From: Bolinopsis microptera
Lineage: Eukaryota > Ctenophora > Tentaculata > Lobata > Bolinopsidae
Direction: 5' to 3'
Length of the DNA: 64,000 nt
NCBI RefSeq assembly: GCF_026151205.1
Contig: NC_087072.1
Coordinates: 18,584,103 to 18,648,102, forward strand
Part shown: piece after piece, positions 33,701-45,600 of the stretch
Numbering within the stretch: position 1 is the first letter of the stretch
How the letters are laid out: each line of letters starts with the position of its first letter
The notes under the pieces: generated by a model
The model's database searches: none
Told to the model about the DNA's origin: nothing
Seen by the model: the letters and a program-made list of their open reading frames with translations, nothing else
Translations under genes and position numbers: made by a program

Positions 33701-36700
33701 AAACTATTGGAAACAAAGAGCTTAAATATGACCCAACTTATAACATTTACAAAGTAGAGGATCTTTGGAACAAGATGGTGAAGATGGAGCATCAACTGGA
33801 GAAGAGAATTCAGGGTTATCTGCTCCGTGCCGAGAACAAGAATTCGTTTTTCAACCAGTGGAAAAATGAGGTTAATCTCTATAGTTGCCGTTTGTCTTTG
33901 TGATTTGTTCACATACTATTGGGTGTTATATAGCTGCTAAGTGCTAAGTGTATGATAGATTAAACAATCAATGATGGTTGATGTGCCCAAAGTCATGCAT
34001 CGAAAGTAAAACAAGAAAACTATGGATACAAATATCGTAACTTCTAAAGATTTTTCTACTTTGTATTATTACAATTCTGTTGAATAATTTGCAATTATTT
34101 CGTCTTCAGGTGTCCCATGTAAAACAATGGATGTTAAGATGGCAAAACCATATAACTACTACCCAAGCCACTCTTAAAGATTTGGGTTCGTGTGAGCTCA
34201 GAAAGTGTGTCAAGGTCTTCAACAAATTTGGTTCTGACATCGATGAGTTGGTAAAGAACATTTCATCATCAATTGAGCTGTGCACATCACATCGTCATAA
34301 CACTTAAACTTTCTATTCTCATTTCATACGCTTTTTAATTAAGCGCATAGGTTTTTTCTGCCTGAAATTCTGGGTTTTGAGTACTTTTTCTAATGTATAA
34401 CATACCCAACATAATGTATCATTCACGGTCTTCATTTCGTCTTATATCAGAACTCTCCTTCTAGGATGAAACAAAGCAAGCTAGACTGCTGTGTAACATG
34501 TTGGTAGAATTCTCAATAGACGGAGAGGAGCAAGATACTGTCATTTCTAAGACAAATTCGCTCTGTGCTGATTACAGACAGTTTTTAAAAGACGCTCGAC
34601 ACTTCATCAAGGAACTTATCGCTCACCAGGTATTTGTTTATTCTGGGTGATGAGATTTGATGATGAATTCTAAATTTCAATACTGGTGCGATGTATTAAT
34701 ATCTGAGGCCCATAATTTGTGAGCAGGTTTAACTGGAGTCATCTCAGTGTACAGTAACGAGTAATACCTGTTCAGGACTATGAAGCAGAGATTGAAGTTA
34801 TGTACAGTGAAATGGCGGATCTGCTCAGTAAGCTTGATGGTCAGATACACGAGTTAAACCAGTACTATTCACAGCGACCTGATCTACACTCTGTGGGAGC
34901 TTGTGTCCAGGTTTTTAGCATTGTTTGAGATTTTTTGGCGTTCTTGTTCTTGAAATTTCGATCATATTCATGAAAAGAAGAAAAGATGACCGTCATACTT
35001 TGGCAAAAATCATTGTTTCGAATATCTTGATATGAATCATATTTCGCATTCCAAAAAATCTCAAATTAGCAAAGACATACCCGATCCCGAAATATTTTCA
35101 CCGTATTTTCGTCATATTTTACGAGCAATAAATGTAAAATTTACTGAACCTGAATTATTGATTCGCACGTTATTTATTACTGGTATGCAAACTTCCAGAT
35201 GAGTTCCTACGTACGAGACACATGGAATACACTGTTCGATATATCGTACGAAGTGGATGCTGTCATTTCGCTCTGGGATGATATCGAACGGAAGAAATTG
35301 CGCTTTGGCAACAACTTCCCTAAAAACCATTTCACCAGTAAGAATATTTTAGTTAATTTACTTAATTGAAAAGTAGCCATAGATATAAATACATCATAAG
35401 GAACCAGTTAAGTTAGTACCCCAATCGTGTCTTGTGCCATCCTCAGTGACCTTGCATTTTGTAAGATGGTCATTGAAGAAAAATTCAGTCAAAACAGGGA
35501 AATTTGGGTTGCGGAAAGCCGAAATTCAAATTTTTATTGCATCAAACTTTTCTCCGGATATACTGCTTCCAGTACTGTATTGACTATTGTTATATCAATT
35601 TAGTCAAACCCTCATGTCAGGTTTCAATCCAAAGTACATACTACAAAGATGGAGTCGTCTGATGGAAGAGGCCAGGTGTATAGAGGAATATATTCGCTGT
35701 CAGCGAGAAATCTGTGAGGAAAACCAACCGGCCGTGGAAGCCGTTGCTGAGAGACTTGATGAAGCGTCCGAAATTCTGAAGTCAAAGATCTCAGAGGTAC
35801 GATTTTTGCTTGTACTTTGGCTCCGCAAGATTGATTAAATTTTCTAATCTGGAATGATCCATACGCTATCAATGGACCGTGAATAGGTTGATAGTCTCGT
35901 AACTGCATGAAATTCGACAGATTTGATCAATCTTCCAACTTCATACTGTTGGAAACCAGTTACCAGATGTCAAATTCAACCTAAATTTATAGACATTTTG
36001 CTACATCAATTTTACCTCTGTGATAATTTTGCACAGATTTCTAAAAAATACAACACTAACAGCTAACTACAGTATATTAAATAGCTGTTTTTGGCGAACT
36101 CAGAAATTCGGAATGGGTTTCCATTTGGGGACTCGTCTAAACTCCAGAAATCGCGCGAAAATATGCCACAGTAAATGATAGAAAGCACATCGTGTCTCAT
36201 CCACTATGACATTAGCAATACTCATTAGCATGTGTGCCGCGCGTCATTCGGGGTCGCTAATCGTATCGAAATCGAATGTTTGCCGGTCTAGTGATAATAA
36301 TAAAGGAGTTTAAATTTGTAGGCGATTTTCCATTTTCAAAGCTTTCTCTGGATGTCTAGCTTCCAGAACATCAATCGAGTTTTGTGCCATCTATTAATGC
36401 ACTCACAGCTCACTAATAATTGGTCGGTGGACTTTTAGTAGAGGCTCTTACGGGCATTGTCTGCTCGATACGTTAGGGACCCCAGATACACCTTTCTAGA
36501 CGTATTTTTGACCGTAGAATCGATTGAAAGTAGTTTCAAGATAATTGGACTGATTGTTCTGGGGTAAAATCGCAAAAAACCGATTTTTGGGCCAAAAATA
36601 GGCCAAAAAACCATGTTTTTTGATATTTTGAGCAAGTTAATTTTGTTGGCATGTCGGCAAAACTTGCATAAAGATAGCTAAAAGACAGCCGCACAAGATT

Positions 36701-39154
36701 GTATAAAAATAAAACAAATCCCTCTATTTGTTCTGAGGTAAAAATCCAATAAAGTGGTAAAAATTTTGACTTTTTTGCTTGAAGTTTGGATAATTTTTTG
36801 CAGTTGTATTAAATCAACCCAAAAATAGTCACATCGTGTTTGCCTAAATTTTTCCTTTCCGAGAAGTACCCACTTAATATACTTTATCGAAGTTTGAATA
36901 TTTTCACTCCGCAAGCGTTTTTGCCAAATTTTCGACGCGCACTACGCGCAAAAGCATTTAGTTGTTATCAATTGGCACCCGCGCGTTCATCATAAATTTC
37001 AAACAGCTATAACTCAGCGAGATTATGTCCGTTCTAGCTCATATTTTCACACTAAATAGAAAATAATGTGATCTTATTGCTGACAAAATATGAATATAAT
37101 TACTCTATTTGCCTTAGAGTAATAGACTGTCAAAGTTTAAAACGCGCATTGGTATAGCACGTGACTAATAAGGCCAAATTTATACTTCTTAACATATTAT
37201 CGATCCTTAGACATCATACTATTGTGTCCAATTAGCGGTTAGGTCTCTAAACTCGTAGCAGAAAACACGTCTTTTTGCCCGTAAGAGCCTCTACTATTTA
37301 CTGGGCCGCGCTCAGCCTGTCATTCCGCCAAATCTTTATTCGTTTTATATATGTTAATGAACATAATAGCCTGGGGTCCTCAGGTAAGGTGGACTAGAAT
37401 TCCGTTGAAACAGTGATATTTCGGTCCAGAAAAGTTCATATCCGGAAATCTAAATTTTAGTACCTAAATTGTGTCTGATGCTTTCCATAGTGAAATAAAT
37501 AATTGGTCATTGAAGAAAAATGTGGTAAAAACTGTCAAATGTCAGTTCTGGTAATATCGTATTATAAATATGAAAAAATGGAAAAATCATTTTGTCCCAT
37601 ATTTTGTCCCATTTCTGGTCCATTTACAAATTTGTAAAAGGGACAGAAATGGGACAAAATGATTCTCCATTTTGTAGACACAGACATTTGTTTTATCCTG
37701 TTAATTTAAATTTCGGAACCATAAACTCAAATTCGCGTTTGACGTTTAATTACATACACCCAGATTGTTGTCTGTCTGGCTGGTAGCAATGGGAACATTA
37801 TGGAGACTGGAAGGGACAAGAGCCCCGTTAATAATATCCTGATGCTCCAAAACGAGCTTACACAGTCCTTTAGCGATATGAGCTCGATGAGCGAAATAAC
37901 TGATGATCTTCCTAACAGGTAACAACTTTCACTCTGCTAAACAGCTTTTTAAAATTGGGTTGATCGAATTTTCCTGTGTTGTGATTTACATTTGAGTTAA
38001 CCATTAAGAACGCCTTTTTGTCAATTATAATGTCATTTTCGTAAAGTTTTATCCTAACACAAAAACTATCCACTTCAGTGGTTTGTTCGACGATGCTTTC
38101 AACAAAATCGTTCTTCTAAATGAGTGTTACTCTTTCTGCCTGGCTACCATCGACTTGGTCATCTCCGGGCACGATACCTATCCTAAACTGATACAAGCGG
38201 AGGGCATGGCAAGCGATGTGGAGTTCTATCAAAAAGAACTGAATTGCTGCAAGGAGAAAAATCAGCTTCTTCCTAAGTACGAGAACGTTGTAAAGCTGTT
38301 TTCAGAGTTGGATCAGGACACGAAATCTCAGTTAATCCAGCAATTGAAACAGGAGGTCGAGGCGGTTAGTTCTTCGGACTATTAGTTCTGAGTTTTTAAC
38401 CTAGTAATGTCAAGGTACCGCTAAATGTAGGTCGGTGAATGCTACGGTCAACCACTATCATGATCGAGAGAATTCGATAGTTCGCTTGTGCTCTAGCTGA
38501 TAGCTCTAAGCTCATCGACTAGTCTGTATATTTTGAATAAGTGTTGTACGCTGTACTTACCCTTACAACTACAATGTACGGGTATCACCGTTTAGTATAC
38601 CATTACCAGCTAGTAATAGTATGACAGTAGGATTTATCATCTGAAATATGATATTTGTCAGGTGGATCCTACTTTCTATCGCGTCCCTCTTTCTGCATGG
38701 CTCAATGTAAGACGTGACGACTTGGCAGTTACGGAGCTTCAATCATGTTCACAGAATTTGAAAGATTGCTTTGCTTCGGTCTCCGGTCATGATGAGGCTA
38801 TTTTGATGGGAGATGTTGACAAATATATCCATCCCGATTTGGTGGCATTCCTTCTGAAAAACATGACCGAATACTTCAGTGAGTTTTTAAATTTTGCTAT
38901 CTTAGTCAAATTTCAAAAGTCAAAAGATGCTTGTTTCAAGGGTTGTCGATTTATCTGGAAAAAGTTTCCTTAATACTCAAAAATTCAACAGACCTTTTCG
39001 AATGTATGTCCCTTAACTATATAATAATAGTCAATATCTAAAATCAGGCAACGAAGAAGATTTGGATGATGACGCTTATGACTACAAGAGATTGATTGCT
39101 CATCTGACCGGAAAGAAGAGGAAGTTAGCAGTACCTGTAGAACATAACGGATAA
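30743..39154 (+). CDS. Divergent alpha-actinin-like protein, 979 residues, 16 exons
   Basis: Exons: 30743-30847, 30972-31098, 31827-32042, 32168-32413, 32851-33095, 33167-33399, 33624-33870, 34110-34250, 34465-34629, 34776-34910, 35199-35337, 35621-35796, 37764-37918, 38079-38364, 38662-38878 and 39048-39154. All borders are GT-AG, phases agree, and the total is 2940 bases. The layout is that of alpha-actinin: a short acidic N-terminus; CH1 at about 50-175 (GDLRDGVKLCGLINALK, TQAILSVILNIIRHH); CH2 at about 176-290 (GIELLEYWAQEVVG, LNMWYHLLRYIWLAEMYQ); a helical rod at 300-725 aligning with spectrin repeats (YKVEDLWNKMVKMEHQLEKR); and a C-terminal domain at 727-979 (VDPTFYRVPLSAWL ... EEDLDDDAYDYKRLIAHL) matching the EF-hand region. 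Alpha-actinins cross-link F-actin as antiparallel dimers. Identity is low, and consensus calcium-ligand loops are not visible. The exon with the least support is 37764-37918. It is probably a functional, fast-evolving paralogue. Confidence 0.7.
31272..31826. repeat. Dispersed repeat, copy 1 (second copy at 63041-63480)
   Basis: It starts CAAGAATTGCGCCCGTTGTT. Shared blocks are TTTTGGCGGACGCTAGATTT, GTACAAATTGGGC, CGCGCCGCGCATTCAT, CACATCTCCGCAAGCAAT, TATCTCCAAAATCCACGTTT and TTCTGCAAAAACNTCCATTC. They occur in the same order and orientation at 63041-63480. Here it fills intron 2 of the alpha-actinin-like gene, and there it sits in an annexin intron. No TIR was found, so the class is unknown. 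Confidence 0.85.
32435..32672. mobile_element. MITE pair with CCTTACTCGGGAA ends
   Basis: An element of 121 bases (32552-32672) has inverted ends CCTTACTCGGGAA / ATTCCCGAGTAAGG flanked by TA. Its left ~100 bases are also present just before it (32435-32545), making a direct repeat. Both contain GGGAAAAATATGGCGGAATTT. It lies in intron 4 of the alpha-actinin-like gene. The end sequence and TA target resemble the CCTTACAAGAC elements at 49224 and 60683. Confidence 0.75.
35399..35560. repeat. Diverged monomer of the 183-bp satellite, intronic
   Basis: CCCAATCGTGTCTTGTGCCATC, TGGTCATTGAAG, TTCAGTCAAAACAGG and CGAAATTCAAATTT follow the order of the satellite monomer at 1-1430 (CTCAATCGTGTCATTTG, CTAATTGG, TCGGTCAAAACTG). 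It lies in the intron before the exon at 35621. Confidence 0.6.
36438..37294. mobile_element. 857-bp DNA element with GTAGAGGCTCTTACGGGC ends
   Basis: The ends GTAGAGGCTCTTACGGGCA (36438) and the inverse (to 37294) are flanked by TA. No transposase frame is visible, and the two short minus-strand ORFs inside are not protein-like. It is inserted into a satellite monomer within the intron between the exons at 35621-35796 and 37764-37918. Confidence 0.8.
37303..37385. repeat. Solo arm of the AATGACAGGCT foldback family
   Basis: ACTGGGCCGCGCTCAGCCTG, TCATTCCGCC and AATAGCCTGGGGTCCTCAGG match the right arm at 5152-5211, with a short insertion. Only this arm is present. Confidence 0.7.
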
Positions 39155-39612
39155 TTTAAAAATTGAGAGAAAAACGGTTTATTTAGTACGCAATTAATCC
39201 TCTCGTTTAAAATTCCAGCAGTACACACTAATCTTCGTTCATTAAAAGGAACTATATTTAAACCTATTAAAAATAACCTATTCCTCTTCCCTTTCGAATC
39301 CGCTGCAAAACAACTGTGCATTTTGGAACAGATCTAGATCATTTTTGAAGAACTGAAGATAAGATTTTATAATCAATATCAATGTTGTATCTCTTAATTC
39401 CTAGTCCTAAACTGTTTTCTGACCACTGTCGTCGTCCCATGTCTTTTAAAAAGAATTAAGTGTTCTTTTTTGTTTGCTGGATGATACTGATATTTGATAA
39501 TAACTGTTTTTTACACTTTTGCCTATTGTGATGACAATGTTTTTAAGTTCGATTTTGTAATAATTATGTTATTATATGTATACAACTAACGAATATTAAT
39601 AAGCACTGAAAG

Positions 39613-39618
39613 AATAAA
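39613..39618 (+). terminator. Polyadenylation signal of the alpha-actinin-like gene
   Basis: AATAAA lies 459 bases after the stop codon, followed by GT- and T-rich sequence, as expected for a cleavage site. Confidence 0.5.
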
Positions 39619-39804
39619 GTTTGTTATTATTTTCCAATTATCATTATGTGGCCCAAAATATTCTCTGTGTAATGTAAATTAAGCTAAACTGATGTGATAA
39701 ATAAGTTATTCTCAAGCCTTAAACTTAAAGTTAAATTGAATAATAGGCCACATTTTTGACTGGCTTGAATAACCAGATTCTCCCAAATAAAAGAAGCGGT
39801 CTCG

Positions 39805-39870
39805 CCGAAACCCTAACCATAACCCCGAAGCTAACCCTGAACAATCAGATTCTTATTTTACTAGCCTGTC
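39805..39870. repeat. TAACCCTAACC-like element fragment
   Basis: AAACCCTAACCATAACCCCG and AAGCTAACCCTGAA match the arm near 4625-4655 and its inverse at 5905-5960, so this is a dispersed-element fragment and not telomeric DNA. Confidence 0.6.
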
Positions 39871-39956
39871 ACTTTACCAAAACAGTTTTTTTGCTCATAA
39901 CTCCTTATTCCTTGACCTTAGGGAAGCGTTTTGGAATCAGCATAGAAAAATTTCTC

Positions 39957-39968
39957 TTATTCTCTTAT

Positions 39969-40001
<33 letters not shown>

Positions 40002-40002
40002 A
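39957..40002. repeat. (TC)n microsatellite
   Basis: A TCTCTCTC run of about 45 bases with one G interruption follows a doubled TTATTCTC. Confidence 0.95.
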
Positions 40003-40045
40003 AGTTTATATTGTATATATGCGGCAAATTTGAAGACTAGGCAAT

Positions 40046-40205
40046 CTTAGGTTGGATTATTCAACAATGTAGGCTAGCATATATAAACGTTACTTTACAC
40101 GATTGTTGAGTTTAACAAAACAAACCCTCATAGAAGTTTTTAGATGGGCAGGATGAGTGGGGCGAGTTAAGCATAATTGAGGCGGAGTATTCAATATTGT
40201 AACTT
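40046..40205. repeat. Dispersed repeat, inverse of 19085-19290
   Basis: AGGTTGGATTATTCAACA, CCCTCATAG, ATGGGCAGGATGAGTGG and TAAGCATAATTGAG match the reverse complement of 19085-19290. Confidence 0.65.
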
Positions 40206-40509
40206 TACAACATTAGATTCCAACACATTTTGTGTATAACTATAAGCTAAAATTCCTGCAAACTGTTATATCATATAATTACAACTATTTGCTATTATAA
40301 TATCTAATCGTGACTATAGAGTTAGATTATTAAGTGACTAAATTTCAATCTATTCGCATTACTTCTCTTTTAGTTTCACAAACAATTTCTCTCGATGATA
40401 AAGTTTTTCTTATAATTATGTTATATAGACGCCGGTATTTGGCCTAAAAACGATCAGCTGAGCTGAATAAATTATCTGAAAGTTATGGTTTTAGTTTAAA
40501 GAGCTTATA

Positions 40510-40690
40510 CGTGCCACATATGTCCAGGTGCATTATAATAATGCAGGACTTCTTGGCAATGAGCTTGGTTGTGGGACACACTCAACTAGGGAAGTTGAGA
40601 GGCCTCAATCAAGTCTCATTAAAGAGACATCAACAGAGTGTGAACCACTGCCAGACTTACCTTTGATAAGAGTTTGCCAGGCTTTATAAG
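40510..40690. repeat. Dispersed repeat, inverse of 61525-61690
   Basis: GTGGGACACACTCAACTA, GAGACATCAACAGAGTGTGA and ACCACTGCC match the reverse complement of 61525-61690 (GGCAGTGGCTCACACTCTG, TAGTTGAGTGTGTCCCACA). There is no coding potential and no clear termini. Confidence 0.7.
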
Positions 40691-42690
40691 TGTGGCAGAT
40701 GAAAGATGCTCACAGCTCAACTAAAGGACTGTTATTATATATACATTTCAATTAATCATTACCTGAACTTATTCAAAAGAGCTATATACTATAATTAAAT
40801 GTATAAAATTCAACTATAAACATGGTAACAATTAAGTTCAAAATTCTGCTGATTAGCTGCAACATTTACGTAATTATACGGCTGCTTTGAGTTTGCGCAA
40901 GGCTGAAAGTGAGTTGCCGATGTCATTATAACACTGTAAACTTATCACACAAATCATTTTCCTGTTATACTTATACATTTGTTAACTATCTATATAATTC
41001 TATAAGACAGTTGTTTACATCTTGTGAACCAGTTGAAGCTGTACTGACAGCTTGTTTTTTGCTATCTATTATCTGTAATCAGTGATTCAGATTCGATTAG
41101 AGTTAAATGGAGTGCGCAGTAATTTATCCACGGCCTATTCGTAGTTTCGTTAGATTTAATATATTGGCGAAAAGCTTGCGTATTTCGAACACCGACGAAC
41201 AGCCTGCAGATGTAAAACATTAAGTTTAAAGAAAGCACTTATGACATAACTGAAGGTAACTGAACAGAGGACAGATGTTTGATGAGGGCTCTATATACAG
41301 TCTTACTCGTAACAGTAACACTTAATATTAGGTGTATTTTGTGTGTACCCTTCAAGAAACTTGTTCGAACATTGTGATATAACCCGTTAAGTCTATCAAA
41401 TGAAGTTTCGTCCTCTTGGGAGTGGGACTTCTAGAATAACGTAGAGCTTTTTGTTTCGTGTTTTTATATAAATGATCATATCTGTCGGCGATAGACTAGG
41501 ACAAGATGTTATTTGTTGCTCAGTTTTGCCTTGATTTGATCTTTAAAAAATCATGCAAATAGCTGAGACACACACATTGACATAGTGCAATGTGCTTAGA
41601 TCATTCAAATTAGCTTAGAACTAGACCACATGGAATTTGCTATTATGTTTTAATCAAGATTTTTGTATTTTGATTAAAATATATGCTTAGTCTAAATTTG
41701 TTAGCCATGTTTGATTGTTGATAATGATAAGCTTTAGGCTCATGGTAAGGCGATTTCTACACCCATGCCGTAGAAGTTGAACGTGATCATTGTTCAGCAA
41801 TTTTACGTTAACTGACCGGCGTCAAATTACTTCAAAAGGGCCTTTAATACATAATAGCTTATCGATTATCGAAAAAGAGCACTCAAACAATAACCATTCT
41901 CTTTTTATGTTTGTCAAGCCTTTTTAAAGGGCTCGAATAATTAAACTTAAAGGCTAAAAACAGCGTTATCTTGTTGCTTGTATTCCCTAGCAATCTATAC
42001 CGTGTTGATCACACACGGCGTGGCCACTGTGCAATGTAACCTCGCCCCAAGTAAAGTAATTATACTGGTACTGGTAGGACTAGGAGAGCTAAAATGCCGG
42101 CGTTCAGAGTAATCAAATCATTTCAAACAGCAATTTCTTACATTCTAGATCGCGATACAATAGTAATGGACATAGTGCTAAGATTAATCTTTAATCCTCA
42201 CCCAGTGCCGCGTGGTATCGACATGTTCAATGTTTAATGTGTAGAGTTTGATGTGTAGAGTCAAAGGTACAGAGTCTGGTCTTCAAAATATTCATATTGG
42301 TTACCTTGCTGTGGAACACGTAATTATATTGTAGGCTGACTGCTGAGAAACACGCCTCATTTTCGTTTTGTTCAACAACCATGACGTTTTCAATCTTTTG
42401 TGCTATCGCTTTAACATTCAGAGAGCTTTGTTTCTGACAGTCTAGTACCATATTTATATGCTGGTAACTTTTTGTTTGGCCTTATGGATCGCAGTAGTTA
42501 GATTTTATTGAAAAATAACATGATTCATGGTTCATTTCTGAGCACAATATTCGTTAATAAAAAGCTTAAACTCCTTTGGTCGTGATTGAAGTACTATATA
42601 ATACGTAACATATTACACTCCTGTTTTAATTATATGACGAAAATAAACCGAATTTAATTCAGGGGATGTTGATAAGATTGGCGGAGTTTA
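40691..42690. other. Upstream region of the 1537-residue gene
   Basis: About 2 kb of AT-rich DNA without a credible coding ORF. An acceptor-like TTTAATTCAG at 42652-42661 precedes the start codon by 29 bases, so the gene probably has a non-coding first exon in this stretch. Confidence 0.45.
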
Positions 42691-45600
42691 ATGTCCGATA
42701 GAAAAAAGGGATATCAGCATGAAAAAAACCGAACAGCGGACCTGATCGAGGATTACTTGGACCAATATGAGAAACACACTAGTACCAACAGAAGAATACC
42801 GAAACCTACGGCAGGCCAACCGTCCTCCTCAAAAAAGAAACTTAGCTCGACCAAAACAGGACCTTTGAGTTCAACGACAGAGAAACGATCATTGCACCCA
42901 AACGCTCCAAAATTTGATCCAAGAGTTGAGGATGTCGCCTTAAAACCAACCAATACTTCACTAACAGTAACAACTAAAACGTTAGCCACCATCGGGACAC
43001 CGAGAGCAAAATCAGCAGAAAGTTTCCTCCAAACCCCATATAATGCCAGAAAAACAACGACTACACAAAGCAGAACAACCACAAGCTCAATCAAGGAGAA
43101 GAGGCCAGAACGTTCCACAGCTGAGAACAGGTTAAGGAACCTGCTGAAACCTCACTATCCTAACTCTGGAGTAGTACCTGACCGTGCCTCTTCTGTTCCA
43201 CCCAATACTCGCAACTTACGTAGAAATTCAGATGATCACCTCTACTCGTCAGACAGGACTAAGAAATTAGACCAACTGAGGCCGGGTCATAACAAAGATA
43301 GCGGCTGGCAAGACCCCAACATAACCAGGAAATCAATTCTCAGACACTCGATAAGCACAGATAGTCCAAGACGGTACAAGGAGACTATTGATAGCAGTTC
43401 GTCTGCTGATAGTTTCTACAGTGACAAGCGTGTTCGTTTTGAGGATCAGATAAGATTAAAGCGGAAGATAGCACCCTCACCTGAACTTGTTCAACTAGTT
43501 CGGACAGACTCTGATAACTCTTTGGCCTCCAGTTCTTCTGGAAATCTTCACAGCACTTCGGAGGTTTCGGTGTCCTCTGGGACGGGCAGTTTGCAGGACT
43601 TAAAACTTGTCGATTATTCCCTTGGCTCAAACAGCGGTTCTCGTGATGCTAGCCACAATAGCTTAGAGAGCCAAGGGAGTTCAGGACGTCAGGTGAGACA
43701 GTACTCCTCCAACGATAGCGACTATTCTACAGAGAATGAGTCTTTATATGGGATTGACAAATTGAGGAAATATGGGTCGCATTACTCCAGCAGTGACAGC
43801 TTTAAATCGTCTGCTTACAGCTCAAGTTCCTCAGTCAAAAGCCCACAAGCTTTATATTCTAAAGGTGATTTGCAATCTCGACCGAGAATTAAATCGGAAA
43901 GCAGCGAAGATGAACCCGTTCAAAGAAGGCTCAAGAAAATCACACTGAATGAATTTCATGCAGAATCGGACGAAGATGCGAAAAGTGACGGCAGTAACAG
44001 CACATTGACAGACAGCTCGGCAAGTGAAAGTGAGGTTGTGTTACCCTCAGGGATTGTGATCACGCGAGAGAAGTTCACGAGCGGCAGCGAGTTCGAGAGC
44101 TCGGCAGAGAGTGCTGAGGACAACTCTGAGGTTGATGATGGTTCTTGGTACATGACGGTCAAAGAGCACAGAGCATCATCACCCAACAACTTCGACGAGG
44201 AGGAACAGGTCATGGAGAAGGAGATATACTTTAAATATAAAGAATCTCGTAAGGGTCTTGAGGTAATCGAGCAAGGAATTGTTCCTGAAGCTCAGTTTAT
44301 TTCAGTGGAGAATGTGGAGTTCGAAGAGGTGAAGCAAGTAAAAAGACCCATACCTAGAAGACCAAAACCCATAAAGCCCGTGGAGATCATAGTTCAAAGT
44401 GTGAGTGACTCAGAATCAGATATTGTCGTCACAATGCAGGAAGAAAAGCTCAGATGGAGTAGTAAATCTCCTAAAAGATCAGATCTGGAATCACTCAAAT
44501 CAGTAACTCTAAAAGAGGGTGAGATGGATGATCTATCAGAAAGCTCGATATCTCTAACCTACGTAACCACACTGGATGGAAGTTTGACTCAAACCAGTTT
44601 GTTCACACTGCCAATCCAGGGCAAGCATTCTCCAAATCTGGCCGACATAAACTCTGCTCCTGAATCTTCAGACACCTCGTCTACCAGGGGTGTACACGCA
44701 CCGTACCATCTTGTTAAACAGATCGTGAAACAGAACGAAGCTTTGCTCCAGCTTCAAAAACAGGGTAAGCTGAACAAGTTGGTCAGCTATAGTTTGTCTT
44801 CACTCTCCTCAAACGGTACCGAAGCCACAGAATCCCTGGTGTCTCTAGTGGAGGATAATGACCCGACAGGCTTTGCACCTAGGTACTTCTACGACTGCTT
44901 CGGCATCAAGAAACAAGTCAGGGTATCCACAGGAACTTCCACTGTTTTTGGCTCAGGATACTCACTAGAGAAGCCGTATGTTAGTGATCTGACACGAAGT
45001 AAACTCAGGAATGATGATGCGAGGCGAAGATATTTCCATCAGCGAGCCACGCAGACTGCTTCTGATATCGGTGCGGAGGAAGTTATTCTTCTTAATCCTG
45101 TCAGTTGGAAGGAACAGAAAACAATGGTTTCCACAGAAGTTCAGACTGATCTTAGTGGGTCAAGGCGACTAAGTTTACAAAAGCAAGCATCCATCTCCAG
45201 CGCATTTGACGAATATTCCAAATCTCCGACTTCTGTTTCCTCTCAAAAAGATACGAAAAACATAGGGGCCTCAATTTCTGACACAGACAATTTAATCAGT
45301 TCTATAAAATCATACAATTCTCAGTGCTCGGATGAACATATTATCACAAAACAAAATTTTGTGAATTTGCATGAGACAGATAGAAAAGACAGCGTAATTA
45401 TAGACAGTGTTAAGAACACGAGAAAAATCCCCAACAAAAAGTTTGCGTACAAAAAAGAGAAAAAGGAGGACGATTCAGAGATCGAAATTGCTGCAGCAGG
45501 GGATGGTAAGTTTGTTCAAGAATTATCTATTTCCAGTGGCACAGATTCCGTTATTAGTTTCCACGAATGTTATGAAGAGATTGTCTCAGAAACTGCATTG

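Larger units (their letters stand above)
36335..37640. repeat. Satellite monomers interrupted by DNA elements, intronic
   Basis: CATCAATCGAGTTTTGTGCC and CACTAATAATTGGTCGG (36371-36427) match one satellite monomer up to an insertion point. After the inserted elements the monomer resumes at 37386 with CAGTGATATTTCGGTCCAGAA and a second monomer follows (AATTGTGTCTGATGC, AATAATTGGTCATTG), ending in ATTTTGTCCCATTTCTGG near 37615. This is the same family as 1-1430 and 35399-35560. Confidence 0.6.

Noticed and set aside
42753-43118. Minus-strand ORFs within 42691-47304
   Set aside because: They are shadows of the 1537-codon frame on the other strand.
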